Counted from the stretch's first letter, positions 8,332-17,082 are shown. The stretch: 64,000 nt of DNA from Thermohalobaculum sp039805905 (GCA_039805905.1 JBDIVM010000010.1:124001-188000), one strand, 5' to 3'. The notes: generated from the sequence alone by a model not told the origin. Made by a program: numbers and translations.

Positions 8332-9002
8332 CCGACAAAGCCGGAACCGACAAAGGCACGACCGACAAGGGACTGAAGGACAAGGGACCCCGGAACGACC
8401 GCTGGTACCTGCCGCTGATGGCGCCGAACACCAGGGGCGCGAAGTTCGCCTGGCTGGACCCGACCTCGATCTACATCAACGCGGCCGCCTTCACCGACCT
8501 GCTCGACGACCTGACCGAACCGCTGAAGGGCCAGCGGATCGACGTCGTCGGCGGGCTCGACGCCATGGGCTTCGTGCTGGGCGCCGGGATCGCGGCCCGG
8601 CTTCGCGTCGGCTTCCTGCCGATTCGCAAGGCCGGCAAGCTCTGCGTCGAGACCGACCGGGTCGAGTTCACCAACTATTCGGGCCGCACCCAGGGGATGG
8701 AGATGCGGCTGCCGGCCTTCTCGCCCGGCACGCGCGTGCTCCTGGTCGACCAGTGGGTCGAGACCGGCGGCACCATCGAGGGGGCGATGGAGCTGGTGCG
8801 GCGCCAGAAGGGCGTGGTCGCCGGCATCGCCGCCATCGCGATCGAGACCAACCCCCGCACCGAAGGCTACCGGCGCGACTACACGTGCGTCTCGGCGGTG
8901 ATGCCGGGCTCCCACTGGCAGGCGGAGTGCGACCGCCAGCGGCTGGCGAGCTTCGCCAGCTACCGGCCGGAGCGGGCGTTCCCGACGGCGGGGCGGGGGT
9001 AG
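8328..9002 (+). CDS. Phosphoribosyltransferase-family protein (adenine PRTase-like)
   Basis: 224 residues. The PRPP-binding segment RVLLVDQWVETGGTIEGA (about residues 137-154) corresponds to the type I PRTase motif, with DQ in place of the usual DD/DE pair. Upstream, GGLDAMGFVLGAGIAARL and PIRKAGKL are typical of the adenine PRTase hood and core. The family joins a nucleobase to PRPP, but some members are regulators. The first 20 residues form a Lys/Asp-rich repeat (TDKAGTDKGTTDKG) not usual in the family; the start is supported by GGGAG seven bases upstream and the ATGA overlap. The base substrate is unknown. Confidence 0.78.
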   Translation: MTDKAGTDKGTTDKGLKDKGPRNDRWYLPLMAPNTRGAKFAWLDPTSIYINAAAFTDLLDDLTEPLKGQRIDVVGGLDAMGFVLGAGIAARLRVGFLPIRKAGKLCVETDRVEFTNYSGRTQGMEMRLPAFSPGTRVLLVDQWVETGGTIEGAMELVRRQKGVVAGIAAIAIETNPRTEGYRRDYTCVSAVMPGSHWQAECDRQRLASFASYRPERAFPTAGRG

Positions 9003-9154
9003 GGAGGGCCCCCGCGAGGGGGCGGATTCGGGCCGTGTCACGGGGTGCTCAAGCGCGAGCAGCAGGTCAAGCCGTTGGATTCTCTAGGATTCGAGTTTGA
9101 GCAGGGGGTATGGTTAATGTCACCCGCCGTTGATCGCGACCCGTCGTGAACGCC

Positions 9155-9183
9155 GTCATCGCCCGGTCAAGCCGGGCGATGAC
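9155..9183. repeat. 12-bp perfect inverted repeat, TCAAG loop
   Basis: GTCATCGCCCGG and CCGGGCGATGAC flank a five-base loop in the gap between convergent genes. This form resembles short palindromic elements found dispersed in alphaproteobacterial intergenic regions, and here it could also end transcription from both sides. No second copy was noticed in the window. The rest of 9003-9221 holds nothing recognised. Confidence 0.55.
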
Positions 9184-9221
9184 AGGTCGGGACCGGGAGC
9201 CGGAGTCATTGAGAACGGGTC

Positions 9222-10370
9222 TTACCGCGCCGCCGCCAGCATCTCCGCCGCGAGCTCCCGGGTCAGCTTCACCGGGTTGCCGCCTGCGGTCGGGTCGTCG
9301 GGAGCCATCTCGGCGATCTTCGGATAGCTTGCATCCGGCACGCCGAAGGCGGCGAGGCCGGCAGGGACGCCGAGTTCGGCGCGGAGCTTCAGCACGAAGT
9401 CGAGGAAGCCGTCGAAGCCGCCCTTCACCCCCAGGAAGGCCGCCAGCCGCTCGATCTTGCCCTCGATGGCCTTGCGGTTGAACTTCAGCACCGCCGGCAT
9501 CACCACCGCATTGGTCATGCCGTGATGGGTGTCGTGCATCGCCCCGATCGGGTGCGACAGCGCATGGATCGCGCCCAGCCCCTTCTGGAAGGCGACCGCG
9601 CCCATCGCCGCCGCGCTCATCATGTGGGCGCGGGCCTCGAGGTCGTCGGGCGTCGCATAGGCGCGCGGCAGGTACTCCTTGACGAGCCTCATGCCCTCGA
9701 CCGCGATGCCTTCCGACATCGGGTGGTAGAAGGGCGCGCAATAGGCCTCGAGGCAGTGGGCGAAGGCGTCCATGCCGGTGCCGGCGGTGATGAATTTCGG
9801 CATGCCGACCGTCAGCTCGGGATCGCAGATCACGATCGCGGGCAGCATCTTCGGGTGGAAGATGACCTTCTTCACATGGTCCCTCGAGTTGGTGATGACG
9901 CCGGCGCGCCCGACCTCGGAGCCGGTGCCGGCGGTGGTCGGCACGGCGACGATGGGCGCGATGCCCGCCGGGTTTGCGCGGGTCCACCAGTCGCCGATGT
10001 CCTCGAAGTCCCAGACCGGCCGGGTCTGGCCCTGCATGAAGGCGACGCATTTGCCGAGGTCGAGGCCCGAGCCGCCGCCGAAGGCGACGACGCCGTCATG
10101 GCCGCCGGCCTTGTAGGCGGCGACACCGGCCTCGAGGTTCCTGTCGGTCGGGTTCGACTGCACCTCGGCGAAGAGGCCGGGCTTCAGCCCCGCCCCGTCG
10201 AGCAGGTCCATCGCCTGCTTCGTGATCGGGAGCGCTGCGAGCGCCTTGTCGGTGATCAGCATCGGGCGCCGGATCCCGGTGGCCTTGACCGCGTCGGGCA
10301 GCTCCCGGATTCGGCCGGCGCCGAGGCGGACGGAAGTGGGATAGCTCCAGTTGGCGGTGGGGCTCGTCAT
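9222..10370 (-). CDS. Iron-containing alcohol dehydrogenase
   Basis: 382 residues, group III Fe-ADH. The nucleotide-binding motif is GGGSGLDLGK (about 97-106), followed by PTTAGTGSEV. The metal ligands are visible as DAFAHCLEAY, ALSHPIGAMHDTHHGMTNA. The start ATG 10370 (MTSPTANWSYPTSV) is chosen because upstream sequence belongs to the adjacent aldehyde dehydrogenase, whose stop is five bases away. Such enzymes oxidise short or substituted alcohols to aldehydes with NAD(P); the neighbouring aldehyde dehydrogenase and PuuA-like ligase suggest an amino-alcohol or its gamma-glutamyl derivative. Substrate is inferred. Confidence 0.92.
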   Translation of the reverse strand: MTSPTANWSYPTSVRLGAGRIRELPDAVKATGIRRPMLITDKALAALPITKQAMDLLDGAGLKPGLFAEVQSNPTDRNLEAGVAAYKAGGHDGVVAFGGGSGLDLGKCVAFMQGQTRPVWDFEDIGDWWTRANPAGIAPIVAVPTTAGTGSEVGRAGVITNSRDHVKKVIFHPKMLPAIVICDPELTVGMPKFITAGTGMDAFAHCLEAYCAPFYHPMSEGIAVEGMRLVKEYLPRAYATPDDLEARAHMMSAAAMGAVAFQKGLGAIHALSHPIGAMHDTHHGMTNAVVMPAVLKFNRKAIEGKIERLAAFLGVKGGFDGFLDFVLKLRAELGVPAGLAAFGVPDASYPKIAEMAPDDPTAGGNPVKLTRELAAEMLAAAR

Positions 10371-10375
10371 GGAGG

Positions 10376-11761
10376 TCAGGCCTTTCTCAGATGGTAGGAT
10401 TTCGGACGGGTGAGATTCTGGTAGCCGAGGATGCTGAGCGCGCCGCCGCGGCCGGTGTGCTTGACCCCGGTCCAGCAGAGGGCGGGGTCGAGATAGTCGC
10501 AGCGGTTCATGTAGACCGTCCCGGTCTCGATCCGCGCCCCGAGCTCGGCCGCCCTGTCGGTGTCGTGGGTGATGATCGCGGCCGTCAGCCCGAACTCGGA
10601 ATCGTTCATGAGCTTGACCGCCTCGTCGTCGTCCCTGACCTTCATGATGCCGACGACCGGACCGAAGCTCTCCTCGCGCATCACCCGCATCGAGTGGTTG
10701 ACATCGACCAGGATCTGCGGCGCGAGATAGGCGGTCTCGCCGGTATCGGCCGGGAAGCGGCGGGGGTCGATCAGCGCCTTGGCGCCCTTCGCCACCGCCT
10801 CGGCGATGTGCTCGCGCACGAGCTTCGCGAAGCGGAGTTGCGCCATCGGGCCGAGGCTCGTCGCCTGCTCCAGCGGGTTGCCCAGCACATAGCCGTTGAC
10901 GATCTCGACCGAGCGCTCGACGAAGGCGTCGTAGAGCGGCGCGGCCACGTAGATCCGCTCGATGCCGCAGCAGCACTGGCCCGAGTTGAACATCGCCCCG
11001 TCGATCAGCCCGTCGGCCGCATAGACCGGGTCGGCATCGGCCCGCACATAGCCCGGATCCTTGCCGCCGAGCTCGAGCCCGATGCCCATGAAGGTGCCGG
11101 CCGCGGCGCGCTCGATTGCCTGGCCGCCGCCGACCGAGCCGGTGAAGTTGACGAAGTCCACCATGCGTGCGGAGAGCATCGCCTCGGCGGTGGCGTGGTC
11201 GAGGGCGAGGTTGCGGAACAGCCCCGCGGGCAGCCCGGCCTCGTCGAAGGCGCGCTGGAACCGCTCGCCCGCGAGGAGCGTCTGGGTGGCGTGCTTCAGG
11301 ATCACCGCGTTGCCGGCGATCAACGCCGGGGCGATGGTGTTGACGGCGGTGAGATAGGGATAGTTCCAGGGCGCGATCACCATGACGAGGCCCAGCGGCT
11401 CGCGCCGGATCATGCGGCGGAACTTGTCGCTGTCCTCGACCTCTATGGGGGCGAGCGCGCGCTCGGCGATGTCGGCCATGTGGTAGGCGCGCTCCTCAAC
11501 GCCGCGGATCTCGCCGCCATAACGGACGGGGCGGCCCATCTGCCAGGCGAGTTCGGGCACGATGTCGTCGTTCATGGCGCGGAGCCGGGCGATGCCGGCG
11601 CGCACCAGCGCCACCCGCTCGGCGAGCGGGCGGGCAGCCCAGTCCTTCTGCGCCTTGCGGGCGGCGGCGACGGCGGCCTCGACCTCGGCCCGGCTGGCGA
11701 CCGGGCGCTCGGCATAGACGGAGCCGTCGATGGGCGTGACGAGTTTCAGGGTGGCGGTCAT
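10376..11761 (-). CDS. NAD(P)-dependent aldehyde dehydrogenase
   Basis: 461 residues, ALDH superfamily. Motifs: APWNYPYLTAVNTIAPAL, the glycine motif FTGSVGGG, the general-base region ELGGKDPGYV and the catalytic Cys within FNSGQCCCG; C-terminal RCDYLDPALCWTGVKHTGRG. ATG 11761 gives MTATLKLVTPIDG, a normal N-terminus. It overlaps none of its neighbours, but gaps are 5 and 7 bases, indicating one operon with the ADH and GS-like ligase. It likely oxidises the aldehyde made by the adjacent ADH to an acid. Confidence 0.92.
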   Translation of the reverse strand: MTATLKLVTPIDGSVYAERPVASRAEVEAAVAAARKAQKDWAARPLAERVALVRAGIARLRAMNDDIVPELAWQMGRPVRYGGEIRGVEERAYHMADIAERALAPIEVEDSDKFRRMIRREPLGLVMVIAPWNYPYLTAVNTIAPALIAGNAVILKHATQTLLAGERFQRAFDEAGLPAGLFRNLALDHATAEAMLSARMVDFVNFTGSVGGGQAIERAAAGTFMGIGLELGGKDPGYVRADADPVYAADGLIDGAMFNSGQCCCGIERIYVAAPLYDAFVERSVEIVNGYVLGNPLEQATSLGPMAQLRFAKLVREHIAEAVAKGAKALIDPRRFPADTGETAYLAPQILVDVNHSMRVMREESFGPVVGIMKVRDDDEAVKLMNDSEFGLTAAIITHDTDRAAELGARIETGTVYMNRCDYLDPALCWTGVKHTGRGGALSILGYQNLTRPKSYHLRKA

Positions 11762-11768
11762 AGTCTCC

Positions 11769-13133
11769 TCACGATCTCTCGAAGCCGCGTGCGATCTCCC
11801 AGTCGGTGATGCGGCGGTCGTATTCGAACTGCTCCCACTTCGCGGCATGGACGTAGTGGTCGATCACCTCGTCGCCCATCGCCGCACGCAGCATCGCCGA
11901 GCCGTCGAGCGCTGCGGTGGCGTCGCGCAGCGTCTTCGGGATCTCGCGGCCTTCGCCGTGATAGGCGTCGCCCCGGGAGGGAGCCTCAAGCTCGAGCCTG
12001 CCCTCGATCCCGGCGATGCCGGCGGCCAGCTGCGAGGCGAGCGCGAGATAGGGGTTGAGGTCGGCGCCGCCGACTCGGCACTCGACCCGCACCGCCTTGG
12101 TATCGAGCCCGCAGATGCGGTAGCCGGCCGTGCGGTTGTCGGTCGACCACACGGCCTTGGTGGGCGCGAAGGTGCCGACCATGAAGCGCTTGTAGGAGTT
12201 GATGTTGGGGGCGAGGAACAGGGTGAACTCGCTCGCATGGGTCAAAAGCCCCGCGAGGTAGTGGCGCATCAGCGCCGACATGCCGTGCTCGGCCGAGGGG
12301 TCGAAGAACAGCGGCTTGCCTTTTGCGGACCAGAGCGACTGGTGGATGTGGCTGGAGCTGCCCGCGGCCCGGAAATCGTATTTCGCCATGAAGGTCGCGG
12401 CGTGGCCCTTCGACCAGGCGATCTCCTTGACCCCGTTCTTCACCACCACATGGCGGTCCGCCATGGTCAGCACATCCGCATAGCGGATGTTGATCTCCTG
12501 CTGTCCGGCCCAGGCCTCGCCCTTCGAGTTCTCGACCGGGATACCCGCGCCGTTCAAACCGGTGCGGACGGCGCGCATCACTTCCTCGTCCTTGGCGGTC
12601 TGGAAGATGTGATAGTCCTCGTTGTAGGGCGAGACCGGGTCGAGCCCGCGATAGCCCTTGGCGTGGGCCTGCTCGTAGCTGTCGCGGAAGAGGTAGAATT
12701 CGAGCTCGGTCGCGGCCATCGCCTTCATGCCCAGCGCCTCGAGCCGCGCGACCTGGCGCTTGAGCACCGAGCGCGGCGCGTGCGGCACGAGGTCATGGGT
12801 GCGGTGGTCGAGCGTGTCGCAGAGCACCAGCGCCGTGCCCGGCAGCCAGGGGACCCGCCGGAGCGTCGCGAGGTCGGGCTTCAGCACATGGTCGCCATAG
12901 CCCTTCTCCCAGCTCGCCGCCCTGAAACCCGGGACCGGCTCCATCTCCATGTCGACCGCCAGCAGGTAATTGCAGGCATGGGTCTCCTCGAGTGCGGTCT
13001 CGCAGAAGAACTCGGCCTGGAAGCGCTTGCCCATCAGGCGGCCCTGCATGTCGATCTGGGCGGCGACCACGGTGTCGATCCCGCCCGCCGCGACCGCGGC
13101 CTTCAGCTCGTCCAGCGTCAGCATTCCGGTCAT
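11769..13133 (-). CDS. Glutamine-synthetase-family ligase, PuuA-like
   Basis: 454 residues, GS superfamily. Key blocks: ATELEFYLF (metal-binding Glu), EINIRYADVL, GSSSHIHQSLW (His of the metal/ATP site), APNINSYKRF and NRTAGYRICG (Arg-rich substrate region). The divergent N-terminus and the aldehyde/alcohol dehydrogenase neighbours point to gamma-glutamylation of an amine (as in gamma-glutamylputrescine or gamma-glutamylethanolamide synthetases) rather than ammonia assimilation. ATG 13133 with GAGGGA just upstream is preferred over a GTG four codons earlier. Confidence 0.88.
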   Translation of the reverse strand: MTGMLTLDELKAAVAAGGIDTVVAAQIDMQGRLMGKRFQAEFFCETALEETHACNYLLAVDMEMEPVPGFRAASWEKGYGDHVLKPDLATLRRVPWLPGTALVLCDTLDHRTHDLVPHAPRSVLKRQVARLEALGMKAMAATELEFYLFRDSYEQAHAKGYRGLDPVSPYNEDYHIFQTAKDEEVMRAVRTGLNGAGIPVENSKGEAWAGQQEINIRYADVLTMADRHVVVKNGVKEIAWSKGHAATFMAKYDFRAAGSSSHIHQSLWSAKGKPLFFDPSAEHGMSALMRHYLAGLLTHASEFTLFLAPNINSYKRFMVGTFAPTKAVWSTDNRTAGYRICGLDTKAVRVECRVGGADLNPYLALASQLAAGIAGIEGRLELEAPSRGDAYHGEGREIPKTLRDATAALDGSAMLRAAMGDEVIDHYVHAAKWEQFEYDRRITDWEIARGFERS

Positions 13134-13149
13134 TCCGTCCCTCACTGTT

Positions 13150-13515
13150 TCAGGCCCTCACCGGCGCGGTGGCGATCACCACCACCTCGACCAGGTCATG
13201 TTCATGGAGCCGCGACTCGATGCAGGCGCGCTGCGGCCAGTGCTGCGGATCGTCACCGATCCATTCGCACCAGGCGCGGTCCATGCCAGCCTTGAGCTGC
13301 ATCTTGTCGATGTAGACCGTGGCATTCACCAGCCGCGTGCGGTCGGTCCCGAGCGCGGCGAGGATGCGGTCGATCTTCGCCAGCGCGTTCTTCGTCTGGG
13401 CATAGATGTCGGCGACGGAATCGTCCGATGTCGCCACCGCCCAGGCAAAGCCCCCCGCGGCCGAGCCCGAACTGCGGCCGCGCGCGCCGCCCTGCACCCG
13501 CCTGATCTCGAACAT
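13150..13515 (-). CDS. RidA (YjgF/YER057c/UK114) family protein
   Basis: 121 residues. The family pattern is seen in the C-terminal half: INATVY-like block LVNATVYIDKM, then the conserved Arg and Glu of RACIESRLHEHDLVEVVVIA. RidA proteins hydrolyse reactive enamine/imine intermediates; homologues within amine catabolic operons often act as dedicated deaminases. The start at 13515 has GGGGGAG eight bases upstream. It is the first gene of the minus-strand run and shares a divergent region with the XRE regulator. Confidence 0.85.
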   Translation of the reverse strand: MFEIRRVQGGARGRSSGSAAGGFAWAVATSDDSVADIYAQTKNALAKIDRILAALGTDRTRLVNATVYIDKMQLKAGMDRAWCEWIGDDPQHWPQRACIESRLHEHDLVEVVVIATAPVRA

Positions 13516-13610
13516 GCGTCTCCCCCGGATGGCCGGGCGCTGGCGCGTCACGGTCCCTGTTGCGAGCCCGGCCTCCACGCCGCGGCGCGGCAACCGGTTA
13601 ACGCCGACCC

Positions 13611-13616
13611 TATAAT
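13611..13616 (+). promoter_or_regulatory. Consensus -10 hexamer TATAAT upstream of the XRE regulator
   Basis: A perfect TATAAT in a GC-rich divergent region, about 150 bases upstream of the preferred regulator start. No good -35 hexamer is seen at 17 bases, but a GGTTAACG stretch lies immediately upstream. It may drive the regulator. Confidence 0.35.
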
Positions 13617-13766
13617 GGAGTCGGAACGCTGGTGAAGACCCTGAATCGCGTTTCGCGACAGCGCAATGCGACGACCGGGCGCGGGCCGCAGGTCGTCCGT
13701 TCCCGTTTGATCCGGGCCGCGGGTCTGGCTAGGCTCGCTGCCGGAAAATCCGGAGGCACGACCGCC

Positions 13767-14357
13767 GTGGCCGAAACACCGACCGTCTCGCCCGAGATTC
13801 TGGTCGGCGCGCAGATCCGCGCGCTGAGGACCGCACTCGGCATGACCATCAGCGATCTCGCCGCCGCGGCCGGGGTCAGTCCGGGCATGCTGTCAAAGGT
13901 CGAGACCGGGCAGACCTCGCCCTCGCTTGCCACGCTCTCGTCGCTCGCGCAGGCGATGAACATGCCGCTGGCGAGCTTCTTCACCAAGTTCGACCAGAAG
14001 TCCGATGCCACCTTCGTCAAGTCCGGCCGCGGGCTGACGATCGAGCGGCGCGGCTCGTCCAAGGGCCACCGCTACCAGTTGCTCGGCCATGCGCTGCGGC
14101 GAGAGGTCGGGGTCGAGCCGTTCCTGATCACCCTCGACGAGACCTCGGACGCCTACCCGATCTTCCGGCATGACGGGATCGAGTTCATCTACATGCTTGA
14201 GGGCGAGGTGGTCTATGCCCATGGCGACAAGACCTACGCGATGGAGCCCGGGGACTCGCTCTTCTTCGATTCGAGCCTCGCGCACGGGCCGCTGGAGCTG
14301 CGCAGGCTGCCGGCAGTCTATCTCTCGATCATCGTGACGCCGCGGCGGCCGGGCTAG
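13767..14357 (+). CDS. XRE-family regulator with C-terminal cupin
   Basis: 196 residues from the GTG at 13767, which has GGAGG ten bases upstream. The reading frame also extends to a GTG at 13632, giving 241 residues, but that extension is Arg/Ala-rich and unlike the family. Residues about 12-66 form a Cro/C1-type helix-turn-helix (IRALRTALGMTISDLAAAAG; SPGMLSKVETGQTSPSL). Residues about 120-190 form a cupin (HDGIEFIYMLEGEVVY; MEPGDSLFFDSSLAHGP) that would bind the effector. This architecture matches PuuR-type repressors of polyamine catabolism, fitting control of the divergent PuuA-like/ALDH/ADH operon. Confidence 0.88.
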   Translation: MAETPTVSPEILVGAQIRALRTALGMTISDLAAAAGVSPGMLSKVETGQTSPSLATLSSLAQAMNMPLASFFTKFDQKSDATFVKSGRGLTIERRGSSKGHRYQLLGHALRREVGVEPFLITLDETSDAYPIFRHDGIEFIYMLEGEVVYAHGDKTYAMEPGDSLFFDSSLAHGPLELRRLPAVYLSIIVTPRRPG

Positions 14358-14759
14358 CCGGCCGGCCTTTCCTGAAATGAAACTAGTGTTCTTGACAGTC
14401 ACGCGCCCGCCCGCCACTGTCCGGCCGATCCTCCCCGCAGCGGAGCCTGTCCGGGCGCGGCAGAACGGTGCGCCCGGGGGACTGCGGGCGCCGCCGACAG
14501 GCCGGGCGGAATCGCGGCGCGGGGCCGGGGAGCCTGGGGGGCTTGCGGATGGGGCGCGATACGGGTTTGCCGGGGGGGCACGGTGCTGACACGCTGCGAC
14601 TCTCCGACGTGCCGCCGCAAGGGATCGCGGGCCGGTGCCGATCCGGCAGGCGGCGACAGCCGAGTGCAGGAAATCCACAGATAGGGAGTGGCGCGGCATG
14701 CAGCGGGCCGTGATGGCCCGCCGTGCCGAACCGGGACGAGAGGGAAAGGAACAGGGACC
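14358..14759 (+). other. 402-base intergenic region before the GmaS/GlnT-like gene
   Basis: No convincing gene. Short GC-rich frames lack ribosome sites and family features. A TTGACA occurs at 14392-14397 but no matching -10 follows at proper spacing. A GAGAGGGAAAGGAACAGGG stretch just before 14760 supplies the ribosome site of the ligase. The long leader suggests the ligase has its own promoter, but none could be defined. Confidence 0.5.
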
Positions 14760-16067
14760 ATGGCAACGGATCTGGCGAAGGCCGCCAAGGACAGGAAGAT
14801 CGACTATTTCCTGATCTCGTTCACCGATCTCTTCGGGGTGATGCGGGCGAAGCTCGTTCCTGCCTCGGCGATCGGGGGCATGGCCCGCGAGGGGGCGGGC
14901 TTCGCGGGCTTCGCGACCTGGCTCGACATGACCCCGGCGCATGCCGACATGTTCGCGGTGCCGGATCCCGAAAGCCTGATCCAGTTGCCCTGGAAGCCCG
15001 AGGTCGGCTGGCTCGCCGCCGATCTGTGGATGGACGGCAGGGAAGTCGAGCAGGCGCCGCGCAATACCCTGAAGCGCCTTGTCGCACAGGCGGCCGCCAA
15101 GGGCTGGCGGATGAGGACCGGCGTCGAGTGCGAGTATCACATCATCAACGCCGACGGCACCGACATCTCGGATGCCCGCGACGCGCAGTCGAAGCCCTGC
15201 TACGACGTGCAGGCGCTGATGCGCCGCTACGACGTGATCCGCGAGATCTGCGACGGCATGCTGAAGCTCGGCTGGGGCCCCTACCAGAACGACCACGAGG
15301 ATGCCAACGGCCAGTTCGAGATGAACTGGAACTATGACGATGTCCTGCTGACCGCCGACCGCCACGCCTTCTTCAAGTACATGGTCAAGTCGGTCGCCGA
15401 GCGGCACGGGCTGCGCGCGACCTTCATGCCGAAGCCTTTCACCCACCTCACGGGCAACGGCTGCCATGCCCATATCAGCGTCTGGGACAAGGCGGGCCGG
15501 AGGAACCTGTTCCACGACCCGAAGGGCGAACTCGGCATTTCCAAGCTCGCCTACCACTTCCTCGGCGGACTCCTGCACCATGCGGGCGGGCTGGCGGCGA
15601 TCTCGAACCCGACGGTGAATTCCTACAAGCGGATCAACGCGCCGCGTACCACCTCGGGCGCCACCTGGTCGCCGAACACCATCACCTATGGCGGCAACAA
15701 CCGCACCCACATGATCCGCATCCCCGATGCCGGGCGCTTCGAGCTGAGGCTCGCGGACGGCGCGGCGAACCCCTACCTCTACCCGGCCGCGGTGCTGGCC
15801 GCCGGCATGGACGGGATCGAGAACGCGCGCGACCCGGGAAAGCGGATCGACCTTGACATGTATGCCGAGGGGCACAAGGTGCGGGGAGCGAAGAAGCTGC
15901 CGCTGAACCTGCTCGACGCGCTGCGCGAACTGGACAAGGACGGCACGCTCCGGGCTGCGCTCGGGCGGGAAACGGTCGCCGCCTACCTGAAGCTCAAGCG
16001 GCAGGAATGGAACGACTACTGCAGGCATCTCACCGCCTGGGAGCGCGACACCACGCTCGACTGCTGA
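14760..16067 (+). CDS. gmaS: Type III glutamine-synthetase-like ligase, GmaS/GlnT family
   Basis: 435 residues, the usual length of rhizobial GlnT and gamma-glutamylmethylamide synthetase (GmaS). Shared blocks: YFLISFTDLFGVMRAKLVP at the N-terminus, WLDMTPAHADMFAVPD, QNDHEDANGQFEMNW, GNGCHAHISVWD, SNPTVNSYKR and NNRTHMIRIPDAGRFELR. In the methylamine route GmaS makes gamma-glutamylmethylamide from glutamate, methylamine and ATP in the cytoplasm. The nearby tmm, tdm and GlxBCD/MgsABC-type genes favour that role; sequence alone does not fully separate it from GlnT ammonia ligase. ATG 14760 is chosen over in-frame upstream codons because of the purine-rich ribosome site and family N-terminus. 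Confidence 0.8.
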   Translation: MATDLAKAAKDRKIDYFLISFTDLFGVMRAKLVPASAIGGMAREGAGFAGFATWLDMTPAHADMFAVPDPESLIQLPWKPEVGWLAADLWMDGREVEQAPRNTLKRLVAQAAAKGWRMRTGVECEYHIINADGTDISDARDAQSKPCYDVQALMRRYDVIREICDGMLKLGWGPYQNDHEDANGQFEMNWNYDDVLLTADRHAFFKYMVKSVAERHGLRATFMPKPFTHLTGNGCHAHISVWDKAGRRNLFHDPKGELGISKLAYHFLGGLLHHAGGLAAISNPTVNSYKRINAPRTTSGATWSPNTITYGGNNRTHMIRIPDAGRFELRLADGAANPYLYPAAVLAAGMDGIENARDPGKRIDLDMYAEGHKVRGAKKLPLNLLDALRELDKDGTLRAALGRETVAAYLKLKRQEWNDYCRHLTAWERDTTLDC

Positions 16068-16170
16068 TGGCGGCGCCAGCCTGTTGCCCCGGATCCGCTC
16101 CGGTCGCCCGCGGCGACGCGGGCGGAGCGCGGAGTCCCCAGTCACGCGCGATGTCGTCCGGGGAGCCGTC

Positions 16171-17058
16171 GTGGCCCTGACGCCGACCGGCCGCGGCATT
16201 GCCTTCATGTGCGGCGCGGTCGTGATCCTGCCAGGCATGGACGCGTTGTCGAAGCACCTGACCGGCGGCTACGCGCCGGTCCAGGTGGTGGCGGTGCGCT
16301 TCGGCTTCCTGCTGCTGCTGCTTGCCCCGGTCGTGATCGGCCGGCACGGGGCGGCCGCCGTGCTGCGCGCGCCGGGGCGGGGGATGCTGCTGCTGCGCGG
16401 GGCGCTGCTCAGCGCCTCGTCGCTGCTGTTCGTCTCCGCCCTGTCCCATGTGCCTCTGGCAACCGCGCAGTCGATCACCCTGATGTTCCCGCTGATCGTG
16501 ACCGCGCTCTCGCCCTGGCTGCTCAGCGAGCATGTGGGTCCGGTGCGCTGGGCCGCCGTCGCTGCCGGTTTCTGCGGCGCCCTGCTGATTGTCCGCCCCG
16601 GACTGCAGCCGGTGGGGCCGGGACAGCTCTCCGCGCTCGCCTGCGCCGTCGTCTATGCGCTCTACGCGGTGCTGACCCGGAGCATGGCGGGCGGCACCGG
16701 CCGGACCACGCAGCTGCTCTGGACCGTGATCGGGGCGCTCGCGGTCACCGGGGCGCTGGTGCCGCTCGACTGGCGAACCCCCGGCCTCGCAGACCTGGCG
16801 CTGATGGCGCTTTGCGGCCTGCTCTCGGGCGTGGCCCATCTGCTGATCATCGCCGCCTATTCCGAGGCCGAGGCCAGCGCCGTCGTGCCGTTTTCCTACC
16901 TGCAGATCCTGTTTGGCGCCGTCATCGGCTATGTCGTCTGGGGAAACCTGCCTGATGCTCCGAGCTGGGCGGGGATCGCGCTCATCGCCACTGCCGGCAT
17001 CGTGGTGGCGCTGCGCTCGCGCACGCCGCCCCAGATCCGCGGCGCCGGGCGGGCATGA
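16171..17058 (+). CDS. EamA/RhaT-type drug/metabolite transporter
   Basis: 295 residues with ten predicted membrane helices in two EamA repeats. The start GTG 16171 has GGGGAG six bases upstream; sequence further upstream is Arg-rich and not membrane-like. Features include MDALSKHLTG near the first helix and PFSYLQILFGAVIGYVVWG in the second repeat. DMT proteins usually export amino acids or other small metabolites. It lies 103 bases downstream of the gmaS-like gene and converges on the PhyH gene. Its substrate is unknown. Confidence 0.88.
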   Translation: MALTPTGRGIAFMCGAVVILPGMDALSKHLTGGYAPVQVVAVRFGFLLLLLAPVVIGRHGAAAVLRAPGRGMLLLRGALLSASSLLFVSALSHVPLATAQSITLMFPLIVTALSPWLLSEHVGPVRWAAVAAGFCGALLIVRPGLQPVGPGQLSALACAVVYALYAVLTRSMAGGTGRTTQLLWTVIGALAVTGALVPLDWRTPGLADLALMALCGLLSGVAHLLIIAAYSEAEASAVVPFSYLQILFGAVIGYVVWGNLPDAPSWAGIALIATAGIVVALRSRTPPQIRGAGRA

Positions 17059-17082
17059 GCGCCGTCGCGGCAGCGCCCCTCG

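Noticed and set aside
13632..13766. N-terminal extension of the XRE-cupin regulator
   Set aside because: The extra 45 residues are Arg/Ala-rich and unlike the family; a GTG with GGAGG at 13767 gives the normal length. Not excluded outright.
14377..14589. 70-codon frame before the GmaS-like gene
   Set aside because: Pro/Arg/Gly-rich translation, no ribosome site, no homologous pattern recognised.
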